Assembly (NCBI RefSeq): GCF_027498035.1 | Contig: NZ_CP114978.1 | Span: 3,968,001-4,032,000, forward strand | DNA: 64,000 bases | From: Pseudoxanthomonas sp. | GTDB taxonomy: Bacteria; Pseudomonadota; Gammaproteobacteria; Xanthomonadales; Xanthomonadaceae | Direction: 5' to 3' | In this document: piece by piece, positions 53,584 through 64,000 of the stretch | How positions within the stretch are numbered: the stretch's first letter is position 1 | Layout: each line of letters opens with the position of its first letter | Program-made: the position numbers and the translations under genes | Notes under the pieces: generated by a model | What the model was told of the DNA's origin: nothing | Seen by the model: the letters and a program-made list of their open reading frames with translations, nothing else | Databases searched by the model: none

Positions 53584-53625
53584 CACATGTACCGCTTTAC
53601 CACGCCCGCCTTGCCGCCGATGGAT

Positions 53626-53702
53626 TGGCGCGCCCGACAGGAATCGAACCTGTAACCGCCGGCTTAGAAGGCCGGTGCTCTATCCAGTTGAGCTACGGGC
53701 GC
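53626..53702 (-). tRNA. tRNA-Arg (UCU)
   Basis: 77 bases with encoded CCA. Anticodon loop CTTCTAA gives UCU; acceptor GCGCCCG pairs with CGGGCGC. Confidence 0.95.
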
Positions 53703-53751
53703 CCGGCTGGAATTGCACCCGGACTTAGATCTGCATGGCCCACTGCTTGGA

Positions 53752-53828
53752 TGGTCGGGGTAGAGGGATTCGAACTCTCGACATCCTGCTCCCAAAGCAG
53801 GCGCGCTACCAGGCTGCGCTATACCCCG
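53752..53828 (-). tRNA. tRNA-Pro (UGG)
   Basis: 77 bases with encoded CCA. Anticodon loop TTTGGGA gives UGG; acceptor CGGGGTA pairs with TACCCCG. First gene of the Pro-Arg-His-Lys tRNA operon, divergent from tig. Confidence 0.95.
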
Positions 53829-54079
53829 GAAACACTCAAGCGGGCCGGCAACTTGCCGGTCCTTGCCAGCGACGGGTCGCCGGAAAGGACGCGTATTGTC
53901 TGGATCGAAAGCGCACCTGTCAACGAAAACCGTAGCTTCTGTGGTCAAACCGCGTTTGATCAGCGAAACTAGCGCGTTCGGCAAGGGTGAAAGCGTTCTT
54001 GAGCGCCTCCGCACCCGGGCCACTCCCTTTCCCAACGATGACCCGTGGCCTCGAGGCTGCGGTTGCAGGAGCCAGTGAC

Positions 54080-55372
54080 ATGACCGTTTCCGTCGAATCG
54101 ATCGGCAGCCTTGGGCGCCGCATGAGTTTCACTCTGCCGGCCGAGCGCCTGGATACCCATATCGGTGGCCGCCTGCGCGAGCTCAGCCGCACCGTGCGCA
54201 TCAAGGGCTTCCGCCCGGGCAAGGTGCCGCCGAAGGTGATCGAGCAGCGCTTCGGCAAGCAGGTCCGCGCCGAGGCGCTGGATGGCCTGCTGCGCGAAAC
54301 CTTCGACTCGGCCGTGCGCGACCAGTCGCTGCAGCTGGCCGGCAATCCGCGCCTGGAACCGGCGGGCGAAGGCGAACTGGAGTGGGTTGCCACCTTTGAA
54401 GTGGTGCCGGACTTCGGTGACATCGACGTCTCCAAGCTCAATGTCGTGCGCCACACCTCGGAAGTGACCGACGCCGACATCGAGCAGATGATCGAAAACC
54501 TGCGCCTGCAGCGCCGCACCTTCGCGCCGGTCGAGCGCGCTGCCGCCGAAGGTGACCGCGTGGCCCTGGAAACCTGGTCGCAGGCTGGCGAAGAGCGCCT
54601 GCCGGCAGAGGGCTTCGAGACGGGTGCGACCCTGATCGGGTCGGGCGTGATGTTCGCCGACATCGAAAAGGCCCTGATCGGCATGGCCAAGGGTGAGGAA
54701 AAGGAAATCACCGTCGCGTTCCCGGCTGACTGGCGCGTGCCGCAGCTCGCGGGCAAGAGTGTCCAGGTGCACCTGAAGGTCACCGATGTCTCTGAATCGG
54801 TGCTGCCGGTGGTGGACAAGGACTTCATCAGGAGCTTTGGCGTGAAAGCTGGCGACGAAACCCAGTTCCGCGCCGATATCCGCACCAACCTGGAGCGCGA
54901 GCTCAAGGGCGCGCTGGCCAACCGCCTGCGCCGTGAAGTGGGTGAGCAGCTGATTGCGGCCTATGCCTCGGTCGAGATGCCCGAACGCCTGGTCGACAAC
55001 GAAGCCCGCGCGATGCTGGGCCAGCAGGTTGAGCAGGCTCGCCGCCAGGGCCAGAACGTGCAGCCGGCGGAGGGCGCGCACGAAGGCTTCAAGGACGCCG
55101 CCCGCAAGCGTGTGCTGGTCGGCCTGCTGGTGGGCGAAGTTGCCCGTCGCAACGAGCTGCGCCTGGATCCCAAGCGCGTGCAGGAAACCATGCGCCTGAT
55201 CGCCTCGACCTACGAAGAGCCCGAGCAGGTCATTGAGTTGTACCGCAACGATCCCCAGATGATGTCCGGGCTGCAGTCCCGCGTGATGGAAGAGCAGGTG
55301 ATCGACTGGATCGCTGAGCGCGCCCAGCACGACGAACAGGCACTGTCGTTCCAGGACGCCATCCGGCAGTAA
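54080..55372 (+). CDS. tig: Trigger factor
   Basis: 430 residues: the N-terminal ribosome-binding domain with the signature KGFRPGKVPP (residues about 42-51), the FKBP-like peptidyl-prolyl isomerase domain (about 150-245) and the helical chaperone domain. It binds nascent chains at the ribosome exit. AGGAG at 54067-54071 fixes the ATG at 54080 over an earlier in-frame ATG. It leads the tig-clpP-clpX-lon cluster. Confidence 0.97.
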   Translation: MTVSVESIGSLGRRMSFTLPAERLDTHIGGRLRELSRTVRIKGFRPGKVPPKVIEQRFGKQVRAEALDGLLRETFDSAVRDQSLQLAGNPRLEPAGEGELEWVATFEVVPDFGDIDVSKLNVVRHTSEVTDADIEQMIENLRLQRRTFAPVERAAAEGDRVALETWSQAGEERLPAEGFETGATLIGSGVMFADIEKALIGMAKGEEKEITVAFPADWRVPQLAGKSVQVHLKVTDVSESVLPVVDKDFIRSFGVKAGDETQFRADIRTNLERELKGALANRLRREVGEQLIAAYASVEMPERLVDNEARAMLGQQVEQARRQGQNVQPAEGAHEGFKDAARKRVLVGLLVGEVARRNELRLDPKRVQETMRLIASTYEEPEQVIELYRNDPQMMSGLQSRVMEEQVIDWIAERAQHDEQALSFQDAIRQ

Positions 55373-55490
55373 CGGCGCTTGGTTTCGCCATCGGTCCGGT
55401 CCCTTCCGGGGCTGGACCGGTTCAATGAGGCGGGATCCGGCAACTCCACGCACGCAAGTGCGGATCCAACAATGAAAGGTGCCTCACTCC

Positions 55491-56117
55491 ATGGATAACC
55501 TGACCAAGGCCTTGAATCTCGTTCCGATGGTGGTCGAGCAGACCAGCCGCGGCGAGCGCGCCTACGACATCTATTCGCGCCTGCTGAAGGAGCGTGTGAT
55601 CTTCCTGGTGGGCGGTGTGGACGACCACGTGGCCAACGTCATCGTGGCGCAGATGCTGTTCCTCGAAGCCGAAAATCCCGAGAAGGACATCAGCCTGTAC
55701 ATCAACTCGCCCGGTGGCGTGGTGACCGCAGGCATGGCCATCTACGACACCATGCAGTACATCAAGCCCGATGTGAGCACGATCTGCCTGGGCCAGGCGG
55801 CCAGCATGGGCGCGCTGCTGCTGGCGGCCGGTGCGGCAGGCAAGCGCTATGCGCTGCCCAACTCGCGCGTGATGATCCACCAGCCGCTGGGCGGCTTCCA
55901 GGGCCAGGCCACGGACATCGACATTCATGCCCGTGAAATTCTGACCCTGCGCCACAAGCTCAACGAGATCCTGGCCAAGCACACCGGCCAGTCGCTGGAA
56001 ACCATCGCTCGCGACACCGAGCGCGACAACTTCAAGAGCTCCTTCGACGCCAAGGCCTACGGCCTGGTCGATGAGGTGCTGGAGCGTCGTCCGGACGAGC
56101 TGATCCAGTCTGCCTGA
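55491..56117 (+). CDS. clpP: ATP-dependent Clp protease proteolytic subunit
   Basis: 208 residues with the serine-protease triad Ser105 (GQAASMGALLL), His130 (VMIHQPLGG) and the C-terminal aspartate region (LVDEVL preceded by DTERDNF). ClpP forms a double heptamer and works with ClpX, encoded next. MDNLTKALNLVP at 55491 is the most likely start; a GTG 12 bases earlier is in frame. Confidence 0.97.
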   Translation: MDNLTKALNLVPMVVEQTSRGERAYDIYSRLLKERVIFLVGGVDDHVANVIVAQMLFLEAENPEKDISLYINSPGGVVTAGMAIYDTMQYIKPDVSTICLGQAASMGALLLAAGAAGKRYALPNSRVMIHQPLGGFQGQATDIDIHAREILTLRHKLNEILAKHTGQSLETIARDTERDNFKSSFDAKAYGLVDEVLERRPDELIQSA

Positions 56118-56362
56118 GCGGACTGAGGCTGGATTGCCAGGCCAGCAGGGTCCTCGCGCGCCGGGCGGCAACGTGCCGGCGCGCAGTGTTTCCAGGAGAT
56201 GCAGGTCTGCGCTCCGTCGTCGGCCCGGGAATTGCATGCGGGTTTCTGCGTTCCGCAGGCAGATTCCATGCCCGGGGGTACCGGGCGCCACCGGCGTCAA
56301 ACCGGTGCTATTCTCGAATTCGAATGCCCCTGCGGGGGCCGCAGTGAGTGGGTAAAACAAGC

Positions 56363-57649
56363 ATGAGCGAAGACCGCCAAGGCCGTTCCGGCGACAGTAA
56401 CAAGATCCTGTACTGCTCGTTCTGCGGTAAGAGTCAGCACGAGGTCCGCAAGCTGATCGCGGGCCCGAGCGTGTTCATCTGCGATGAATGCGTCGAGCTG
56501 TGCAACGACATCATCCGCGAGGAGCTCGAGGAAAAAGCCCAGTCGGCCCGCAGTTCGCTGCCCAAGCCGCGCGAAATCCTCGAAGTGCTGGACCAGTACG
56601 TGATCGGCCAGCAGCGCGCCAAGCGCACGCTCGCCGTGGCCGTGTACAACCACTACAAGCGCATCGAGAGCCGCCAGAAGAGCGACGAGGTCGAACTGGC
56701 CAAGTCCAACATCCTGCTGGCTGGCCCGACCGGTTCGGGCAAGACGCTGCTGGCTGAAACGCTGGCGCGCCTGCTCAACGTGCCGTTCACCATTGCCGAC
56801 GCCACCACCCTGACCGAAGCCGGTTACGTGGGCGAGGATGTGGAAAACATCATCCAGAAGCTGCTGCAGAAGTGCGACTACGACGTCGACAAGGCGCAGC
56901 AGGGCATCGTCTACATCGATGAAATCGACAAGATCTCGCGCAAGAGCGAGAACCCGTCGATCACCCGTGACGTGTCCGGTGAAGGCGTGCAGCAGGCGCT
57001 GCTGAAGCTGATCGAAGGCACCGTGGCCAGTGTGCCGCCGCAGGGTGGCCGCAAGCACCCGCAGCAGGAATTCCTGCAGGTCGACACCAAGAACATCCTG
57101 TTCATCTGCGGTGGTGCATTCGCCGGCCTGGACAAGATCATCCAGGCGCGGTCGACCGAAGCCAGCGGGATCGGCTTTGGCGCCAAGGTGAAGTCCTCCG
57201 AGAAGCGTCCGGAGATCGGCAAGGTGCTGTCCGAGGTCGAGCCGGAAGACCTGATCAAGTTCGGCCTGATTCCCGAGTTCGTCGGCCGCCTGCCGGTCGT
57301 GGCGACGCTGGAAGAGCTGGACGAGCCGGCGCTGATCAAGATCCTGACCGAGCCCAAGAACGCCATCACCAAGCAGTTCAAGCGCTTGTTCGACATGGAA
57401 GGCGTGGAGCTGGAGTTCCGCCCCGATGCGCTGTCGGCGATCGCCAAGAAGGCGCTCAAGCGCAAGACCGGCGCCCGTGGCCTGCGCACCATCGTCGAGT
57501 CGGTGCTGCTGGACACCATGTACGACCTGCCGTCGCTGGAAAATGTCGGCAAGGTGGTCGTGGATGAGTCGGTGATCGAGCACAAGTCCGAGCCCTACCT
57601 GATCTACCAGAACCCGCCGGCGCCGCCGAAGGTCGCTTCGGCTGAATGA
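56363..57649 (+). CDS. clpX: ATP-dependent Clp protease ATP-binding subunit
   Basis: 428 residues. An N-terminal zinc-binding domain (Cys18, Cys21, Cys40, Cys43) is followed by the AAA+ module with Walker A GPTGSGKT, Walker B IVYIDEIDKI, the substrate pore loop GYVGED, the IGF-type ClpP-docking loop (SGIGFGAKV) and sensor residues in KTGARGLRT. It unfolds tagged proteins for ClpP. Confidence 0.97.
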   Translation: MSEDRQGRSGDSNKILYCSFCGKSQHEVRKLIAGPSVFICDECVELCNDIIREELEEKAQSARSSLPKPREILEVLDQYVIGQQRAKRTLAVAVYNHYKRIESRQKSDEVELAKSNILLAGPTGSGKTLLAETLARLLNVPFTIADATTLTEAGYVGEDVENIIQKLLQKCDYDVDKAQQGIVYIDEIDKISRKSENPSITRDVSGEGVQQALLKLIEGTVASVPPQGGRKHPQQEFLQVDTKNILFICGGAFAGLDKIIQARSTEASGIGFGAKVKSSEKRPEIGKVLSEVEPEDLIKFGLIPEFVGRLPVVATLEELDEPALIKILTEPKNAITKQFKRLFDMEGVELEFRPDALSAIAKKALKRKTGARGLRTIVESVLLDTMYDLPSLENVGKVVVDESVIEHKSEPYLIYQNPPAPPKVASAE

Positions 57650-57703
57650 AGCACTAAGTTCTTGATCGGGCAGGGGGTTCAGATTCCCGCTTGCATCACC
57701 TCA

Positions 57704-57730
57704 CCAATGGCCCCATAACGGGGCCATTGG
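57704..57730 (+). terminator. Hairpin after clpX
   Basis: CCAATGGCCCC and GGGGCCATTGG form a perfect 11-bp stem around ATAAC, 54 bp after the clpX stop. Only a weak T-run follows, so readthrough into lon is possible. Confidence 0.6.
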
Positions 57731-57794
57731 CATATTTGCGGCATGGTTTTCGCGTTGCTTCGAATTGTCCCCTGACCTCTTTCTGGAGCCCCCC

Positions 57795-60239
<2,445 letters not shown>

Positions 60240-60300
60240 AATGATGCGGTTCATGTAACCGAAAACCGGCTGAAACCCGCGCCGTTATTGGGATTTTTGG

Positions 60301-60329
60301 TTGCGATACAGGGGTGTCGCTGGTATAAA
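60301..60329 (+). promoter_or_regulatory. hupB: Sigma-70 promoter of the HU gene
   Basis: TTGCGA (60301-60306) and TATAAA (60324-60329) are separated by 17 bp, close to consensus. They lie about 115 bp before the HU gene start, giving a leader of roughly 110 nt. Confidence 0.75.
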
Positions 60330-60448
60330 AGCCGCACCCCGCAGGCAGCCATCCGGATGCCTGGTCCGGGATCCAGCCGGCCCGCAGCGGCGCAAGCCCC
60401 GGGCCGGTCACTCATTCAGCGGTTCCCTACCGCACCTGGAGTAACTCA

Positions 60449-60721
60449 ATGAACAAAGCCGAATTGATCGAGGCCGTTGCTGGCCGTTCCGACCTGAGCA
60501 AGGCTGATTCCACCCGTGCCGTCGACGCCGTCGTCGCCAGCATCACCGAAGCCCTGAAGGGCGGCGACTCGGTGACCATCGTTGGCTTCGGCACCTTCCA
60601 GGTCCGTGGTCGCGCTGCCCGTACGGGCCGCAATCCGAAGACCGGCGAGAACATCGAAATCGCTGCTTCGAAAAATCCTGCATTCAAGGCTGGTAAGGCT
60701 CTGAAGGACGCGGTAAACTAA
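60449..60721 (+). CDS. hupB: DNA-binding protein HU
   Basis: 90 residues, full-length HU: MNKAELIEAVAGRSDLSK, GFGTFQVRGRAARTGRNPKTGE (DNA-binding arm with the conserved RNP) and a lysine-rich C-terminal helix. It compacts and bends DNA. GGAG lies upstream of the ATG. Location after lon is the usual proteobacterial order. Confidence 0.96.
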   Translation: MNKAELIEAVAGRSDLSKADSTRAVDAVVASITEALKGGDSVTIVGFGTFQVRGRAARTGRNPKTGENIEIAASKNPAFKAGKALKDAVN

Positions 60722-60737
60722 TCCGCTCAGCTCGCAA

Positions 60738-60812
60738 GGGTGCTTAGCTCAGCGGTAGAGCGTCTCCTTTACACGGAGAGGGTCGGGGGTTCGAAACCCT
60801 CAGCACCCACCA
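60738..60812 (+). tRNA. tRNA-Val (UAC)
   Basis: 75 bases with encoded CCA. Anticodon loop TTTACAC gives UAC; acceptor GGGTGCT pairs with AGCACCC. It starts 16 bp after the HU gene. Confidence 0.96.
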
Positions 60813-60837
60813 AGCACCAGAGCAACGTTTCAAGTGC

Positions 60838-60914
60838 GGAGTGGTAGTTCAGTTGGTTAGAATGCTGGCCTGTCACGCCGGAGGTCGCGGGTTCGAGTCC
60901 CGTCCACTCCGCCA
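60838..60914 (+). tRNA. tRNA-Asp (GUC), copy 1
   Basis: 77 bases with encoded CCA. Anticodon loop CTGTCAC gives GUC; acceptor GGAGTGG pairs with CCACTCC. Identical to the second copy 80 bp downstream. Confidence 0.96.
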
Positions 60915-60922
60915 GTCACATC

Positions 60923-60953
60923 AAGCCCCCGAGCGATTGGGGGCTTTGTTTTC
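60923..60953 (+). terminator. Terminator between the two tRNA-Asp copies
   Basis: AAGCCCCC pairs with GGGGGCTT around an 8-base loop, followed by TTGTTTT. Confidence 0.8.
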
Positions 60954-60993
60954 CCAGGTGAGAACCTGGTTGCGGTAACAAGGTTCAAAGTGC

Positions 60994-61070
60994 GGAGTGG
61001 TAGTTCAGTTGGTTAGAATGCTGGCCTGTCACGCCGGAGGTCGCGGGTTCGAGTCCCGTCCACTCCGCCA
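60994..61070 (+). tRNA. tRNA-Asp (GUC), copy 2
   Basis: 77 bases, identical to copy 1, including a few flanking bases (AAGTGC). Because a terminator precedes it, it may need its own promoter or readthrough. Confidence 0.96.
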
Positions 61071-61080
61071 GTTTTAAAAG

Positions 61081-61116
61081 AACGCCCGTCGGTCACCCCG
61101 GCGGGCGTTTTCTTTT
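61081..61116 (+). terminator. Terminator after tRNA-Asp copy 2
   Basis: AACGCCCG (61081-61088) pairs with CGGGCGTT (61102-61109), followed by TTCTTTT. Confidence 0.8.
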
Positions 61117-61212
61117 GGCTGACCGTTGCGACCGCCAGCGTGGCACCGGCGTCGAAACAGGCGTGGAACCACGCTAAACTGCGCGGCTTGCCGAACCAGA
61201 CGTAACGAATCG

Positions 61213-63183
61213 ATGCTGCAGACACTTCGCGAAAAGACTTCCGGCTGGATCGCCACCGTGGTGATGGGCCTGCTGATCATTCCATTCGCCTTCGTCGGCG
61301 TGAACGAGTACATGGGTAGCGGCCCGGATACGGCCGTGGCCACCGTCAAGGCGCCGCCTGCGTGGTGGTCGTCCGCACCCGCCTGGTGGCCGGTGTCGAT
61401 GGCCTGGCAGCACGCCGATGTGAGCGTGCAGGATTTCCAGCAGGCCTTCCGCAACGAGCGCCAGCGTCAGCAGGCGCAGCAGGGCGAAGCCTTCGATGCG
61501 CGTGAGTTCGATTCGGTCGACAACAAGCGCAAGGTGCTCGACGGCCTGGTGGACCGCAAGGTGGTTGAACTGGCTGCCAAGCGCGCCGGTGTCGCGGTCA
61601 GCAATGGCGCGCTGCGCGATGCGATTGCGGCTGACCCGAATTTCCAGGTGGGTGGCAAGTTCGATGGCGCCACCTATGCGGCCCTGCTGGCCCAGCAGGG
61701 CCTGACGCCGACGACCTATCAGCAGCAGTTGCGCGACGACATGACGATCTCGCTGGTGCCGCAGGCGCTGGCGCAGTCGGGCTTCGTCACCGACAAGCAG
61801 ATGGACCAGGTGTTCGCGATGCTGGGTGAGACGCGCGACGTGACGCTGGCTTCGCTGCCGGCGCCGGCTCCCGACACCGCGCCGGTCAGTGATGACCAGG
61901 CCAAGCAGTGGTACGACGCGCATCGCACGGCGTTCCGCAAGCCGGAACAGGTCAGCGTGGAATACGTGGAAGTCGATGCCGGCAAGCTGCCGCCGCCGGC
62001 TGCAGTGGACGAGGCCGAACTGCGCAAGCGCTATGAGGCCGACAAGAGTCGCTTCTCCAGCGAGCAGCGCATGGCCTCGCACATCCTGATCCCGGTTGCC
62101 GCGGGTGCCGATGCGGCCACGCAGAAAGCCGCGGAAGAAAAGGCCGCCAAGCTGGCAGAAGAAGCCAAGGCGCCGGGCGCGGATTTCGCAGCGCTGGCCA
62201 AGGCCAATTCACAGGACCCTGGCTCGGCTGAAAACGGTGGCGACCTGGGTTGGGTGAGCCGCGGCATGATGGTGGCGCCGTTCGAAGAAGCGCTGTTCTC
62301 CATTGCCAAGCCGGGCGATGTAGTCGGCCCGATCAAGACCGAGTTCGGCTATCACGTGATCAAGCTTACCCAGGTCAAGGGTGAGGCTGGCAAGCCATTC
62401 GAAGCGGTGCGCGACCAGCTTGCAAGCGAAGCGAACAAGGACGCCGCCGCGCGCAATTACAACGATGTTGCCGGCAAGCTGGTCAGCGCCACCCTGGATA
62501 ATCCGGATTCGCTGGCCGCCGGTGCGCAGGCTGCGGGCCTGGAAGTGCAGAAGGCGGGGCCGTTCTCGGCCAACGACGCGCCGGGCCTGCTGTCCAACGC
62601 AGCGGTGCTGCGCCAGGTGTTCGACGAACAACAGATCGCCGACCGGACCGCCAGCCAGCTGATCAAGATCGACGACACGCACAGCCTGGTGGTGCGCGTG
62701 ACCGATCACAGCCCGGCTGCCGACCAGCCGCTGGACAAGGTCAAGGAACAGGTGATCGCCGCGGTGCGCGCCGATCGTGCCGGCAAGGCGGCAGCGGCCC
62801 AGGCCGATGCGGTGCTGGCGCGGGTGAACAAGGGTGAATCGCTGAAGGCGATCGCCGATGCGGAGAAATTCCAGTCAGGCCAGATTCCGGCGCTGCCGCG
62901 TGGTGCACCGATTCCGTCGCAGAAGGGCAATGAAGCACTGTTCGCTGCGCCGGCACCGGAGAGCGGCAAGGTCTCGGCTGGCAAGGTCAAGCTGGAGAAT
63001 GGCAGCTTCGTGGTGTTCACCGTCGACAAGGTCAACCCGGGCGATGCCAGCAAGATGCCGGCGGCTCAGCGCGACCAGTTGCGTGAACAGATCACCCAGC
63101 TCTATGCCGGTGCCGACGTGCAGGAGTTCGTTGTCGCCACCCGCAAGCAGTTCAAGATCGACGTGCACGAAGACCGGCTGTAA
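61213..63183 (+). CDS. ppiD: PpiD-type periplasmic peptidyl-prolyl isomerase/chaperone
   Basis: 656 residues. One N-terminal membrane anchor (SGWIATVVMGLLIIPFAFVG) leads into a periplasmic SurA/PpiD-like chaperone region and a parvulin domain (about 285-400: ASHILIPVAAG, NSQDPGSAENGGDLGWVSRGMMVAPFEEALF, IKTEFGYHVIKL). A Trp-rich insert after the anchor (PPAWWSSAPAWWPVSMAWQH) is a feature I associate with xanthomonad homologues. It assists outer-membrane protein folding near the Sec translocon. The ATG at 61213 matches the family start. Confidence 0.93.
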   Translation: MLQTLREKTSGWIATVVMGLLIIPFAFVGVNEYMGSGPDTAVATVKAPPAWWSSAPAWWPVSMAWQHADVSVQDFQQAFRNERQRQQAQQGEAFDAREFDSVDNKRKVLDGLVDRKVVELAAKRAGVAVSNGALRDAIAADPNFQVGGKFDGATYAALLAQQGLTPTTYQQQLRDDMTISLVPQALAQSGFVTDKQMDQVFAMLGETRDVTLASLPAPAPDTAPVSDDQAKQWYDAHRTAFRKPEQVSVEYVEVDAGKLPPPAAVDEAELRKRYEADKSRFSSEQRMASHILIPVAAGADAATQKAAEEKAAKLAEEAKAPGADFAALAKANSQDPGSAENGGDLGWVSRGMMVAPFEEALFSIAKPGDVVGPIKTEFGYHVIKLTQVKGEAGKPFEAVRDQLASEANKDAAARNYNDVAGKLVSATLDNPDSLAAGAQAAGLEVQKAGPFSANDAPGLLSNAAVLRQVFDEQQIADRTASQLIKIDDTHSLVVRVTDHSPAADQPLDKVKEQVIAAVRADRAGKAAAAQADAVLARVNKGESLKAIADAEKFQSGQIPALPRGAPIPSQKGNEALFAAPAPESGKVSAGKVKLENGSFVVFTVDKVNPGDASKMPAAQRDQLREQITQLYAGADVQEFVVATRKQFKIDVHEDRL

Positions 63184-63204
63184 GCCCCTCCCTGTACTGG
63201 AACG

Positions 63205-63234
63205 AAAAACCGCGCCGCCCAGGCGCGGTTTTTT
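63205..63234. terminator. Bidirectional terminator after ppiD
   Basis: AACCGCGCC (63208-63216) pairs with GGCGCGGTT (63222-63230), with A-rich 5' and T-rich 3' flanks, serving ppiD and possibly the convergent transglycosylase gene. Confidence 0.85.
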
Positions 63235-63322
63235 CTTGGGCGATGGGAAGCGAGATCGCGTGCTGACAGGTCCGTCGTTGTCGACGCAGCGGCCAGGCAA
63301 CCACGCCACGTGCCGGGTGGTT

Positions 63323-64000
63323 TCAGCGCGAAGGATCGGCCAGCAGCAGCACCATGCCGGGCTTGATGACCGAATGGGCTTTGAGCTTGTTCCACTGCAG
63401 CAGCTGCGGGGTGCGCAGACCGTGGCGCCGGGCGATGGACGAGAGCGTGTCGCCACGCGCCACCGTGTACGAGGAGGCAACGCGGTTTTCGGACGCATGG
63501 CGCGTGGCGGGCGGTGCATCGGCGGTGCCGGTGCTGTCGCCCGCTTCGATCAGGTCCGATGCGGACAGGTGGGCTGACGCGCCGTCGGCTGCGGGTGCCA
63601 GCACCCACAGCGGCCCGCCGCTGGCAGGCGTGCCCTGCAGGTTCGACAGCACGGGATTCAGGCCGGCCAGTTGGTCGGCGTCGTGGCCTTCGTGGCGGGC
63701 CCACGAAGACAGGCTGCCGAAGTTCGAAGGCAGCGCCACCGGTTGCAGGCGCGGGACCGGTCGCTGCAGCGCGTTCAGCCATGCAGGCCGTTCGCCGGCC
63801 TGTTCCAGGCTGCAGGCCAGCGCATGCAGTTTTTCCACGTAGGTGACGGTGGTATTGGACAGCCCGGGCAATTTGGACTTGCGCGCGTTGCCGGCGGTGA
63901 CGCCAGCGCTCCGCATGGCCTGCAGCACGCGGTTCTCGCCAGCGTTGTAGGCCATCACTGCCAGCTGCCAGTCACCGCCGAACATGCCATGCAGGGTTTT
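63323..64000 (-). CDS. mltD: LysM-containing lytic transglycosylase (MltD-like), 3' part
   Basis: The reading frame is open to the window edge, so only the C-terminal 225 codons are seen. It begins in the end of a lysozyme-like SLT domain (MFGGDWQLAVMAYNAGENRVLQAM), then a linker, and ends with a LysM peptidoglycan-binding module (SYTVARGDTLSSIARRHGLRTPQLLQWNKL). MltD cleaves peptidoglycan glycan strands in the periplasm. The N-terminal signal and catalytic glutamate lie outside the window. Symbol by architecture only. Confidence 0.85.
   Translation of the reverse strand, partial: KTLHGMFGGDWQLAVMAYNAGENRVLQAMRSAGVTAGNARKSKLPGLSNTTVTYVEKLHALACSLEQAGERPAWLNALQRPVPRLQPVALPSNFGSLSSWARHEGHDADQLAGLNPVLSNLQGTPASGGPLWVLAPAADGASAHLSASDLIEAGDSTGTADAPPATRHASENRVASSYTVARGDTLSSIARRHGLRTPQLLQWNKLKAHSVIKPGMVLLLADPSR

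Overview
The window is high-GC DNA from a gammaproteobacterium, most likely Xanthomonadaceae/Lysobacteraceae (Xanthomonas-Stenotrophomonas-Lysobacter-Pseudoxanthomonas group). This rests on the order tig-clpP-clpX-lon-hup-tRNA-ppiD, the phoB-phoR-ppk-ppx block, a Trp-rich PpiD N-terminus and many secreted peptidases. Genus and species are not resolved.

Layout. 0-5.7 kb: a MocR-type regulator with a direct-repeat operator, two tandemly duplicated MFS symporters and a DHA2 drug-efflux pump. 5.8-16.8 kb: a complete nitrate/nitrite assimilation cluster. A CysG-like siroheme synthase is divergent from nasT-nasS, followed by a nitrate transporter, nirB, nirD, the nitrate reductase and a stand-alone uroporphyrinogen methyltransferase. 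Between nasS and the transporter lies an unusually legible control region: NtrC box, IHF site, sigma-54 promoter, and a leader RNA with three identical-loop ANTAR-type hairpins, the last of which competes with an intrinsic terminator. 17-21 kb: a TetR-controlled membrane protein, a LytS/LytTR two-component system and a small lipoprotein.

21.1-28.2 kb is a mosaic accessory region. It holds a duplicated scrap of the pepN 3' end, an aldehyde dehydrogenase, a gene remnant, an IS1182-type element, the 3' half of a tRNA-Phe gene (attachment-site scar) and a visibly less GC-rich operon encoding a CD-NTase, a Cap15-like membrane beta-barrel effector and a DUF2971 protein: a compact CBASS anti-phage system. 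A frameshifted phage-terminase remnant follows.

28.2-53.1 kb: pepN, DUF445 protein, CocE/S15 hydrolase, creD with a CreB-type box, GNAT, nitrilase and M28 peptidase genes, then a hairpin-rich repeat element bounded by inverted repeats. Next come PAP2 and glycosyltransferase genes (the latter with its ribosome-binding site inside a perfect hairpin), ppx, a frameshifted ppk, phoR and phoB (with a Pho-box-like repeat), bepA, grxC, an AhpD-like gene, icd and a Bax-inhibitor-1 family gene.

53.1-64 kb: five tRNA genes, then tig, clpP, clpX, lon, hup, three tRNA genes including a duplicated tRNA-Asp, ppiD and the 3' part of a LysM lytic transglycosylase. These form the cytosolic and periplasmic protein-quality-control block of the core genome.
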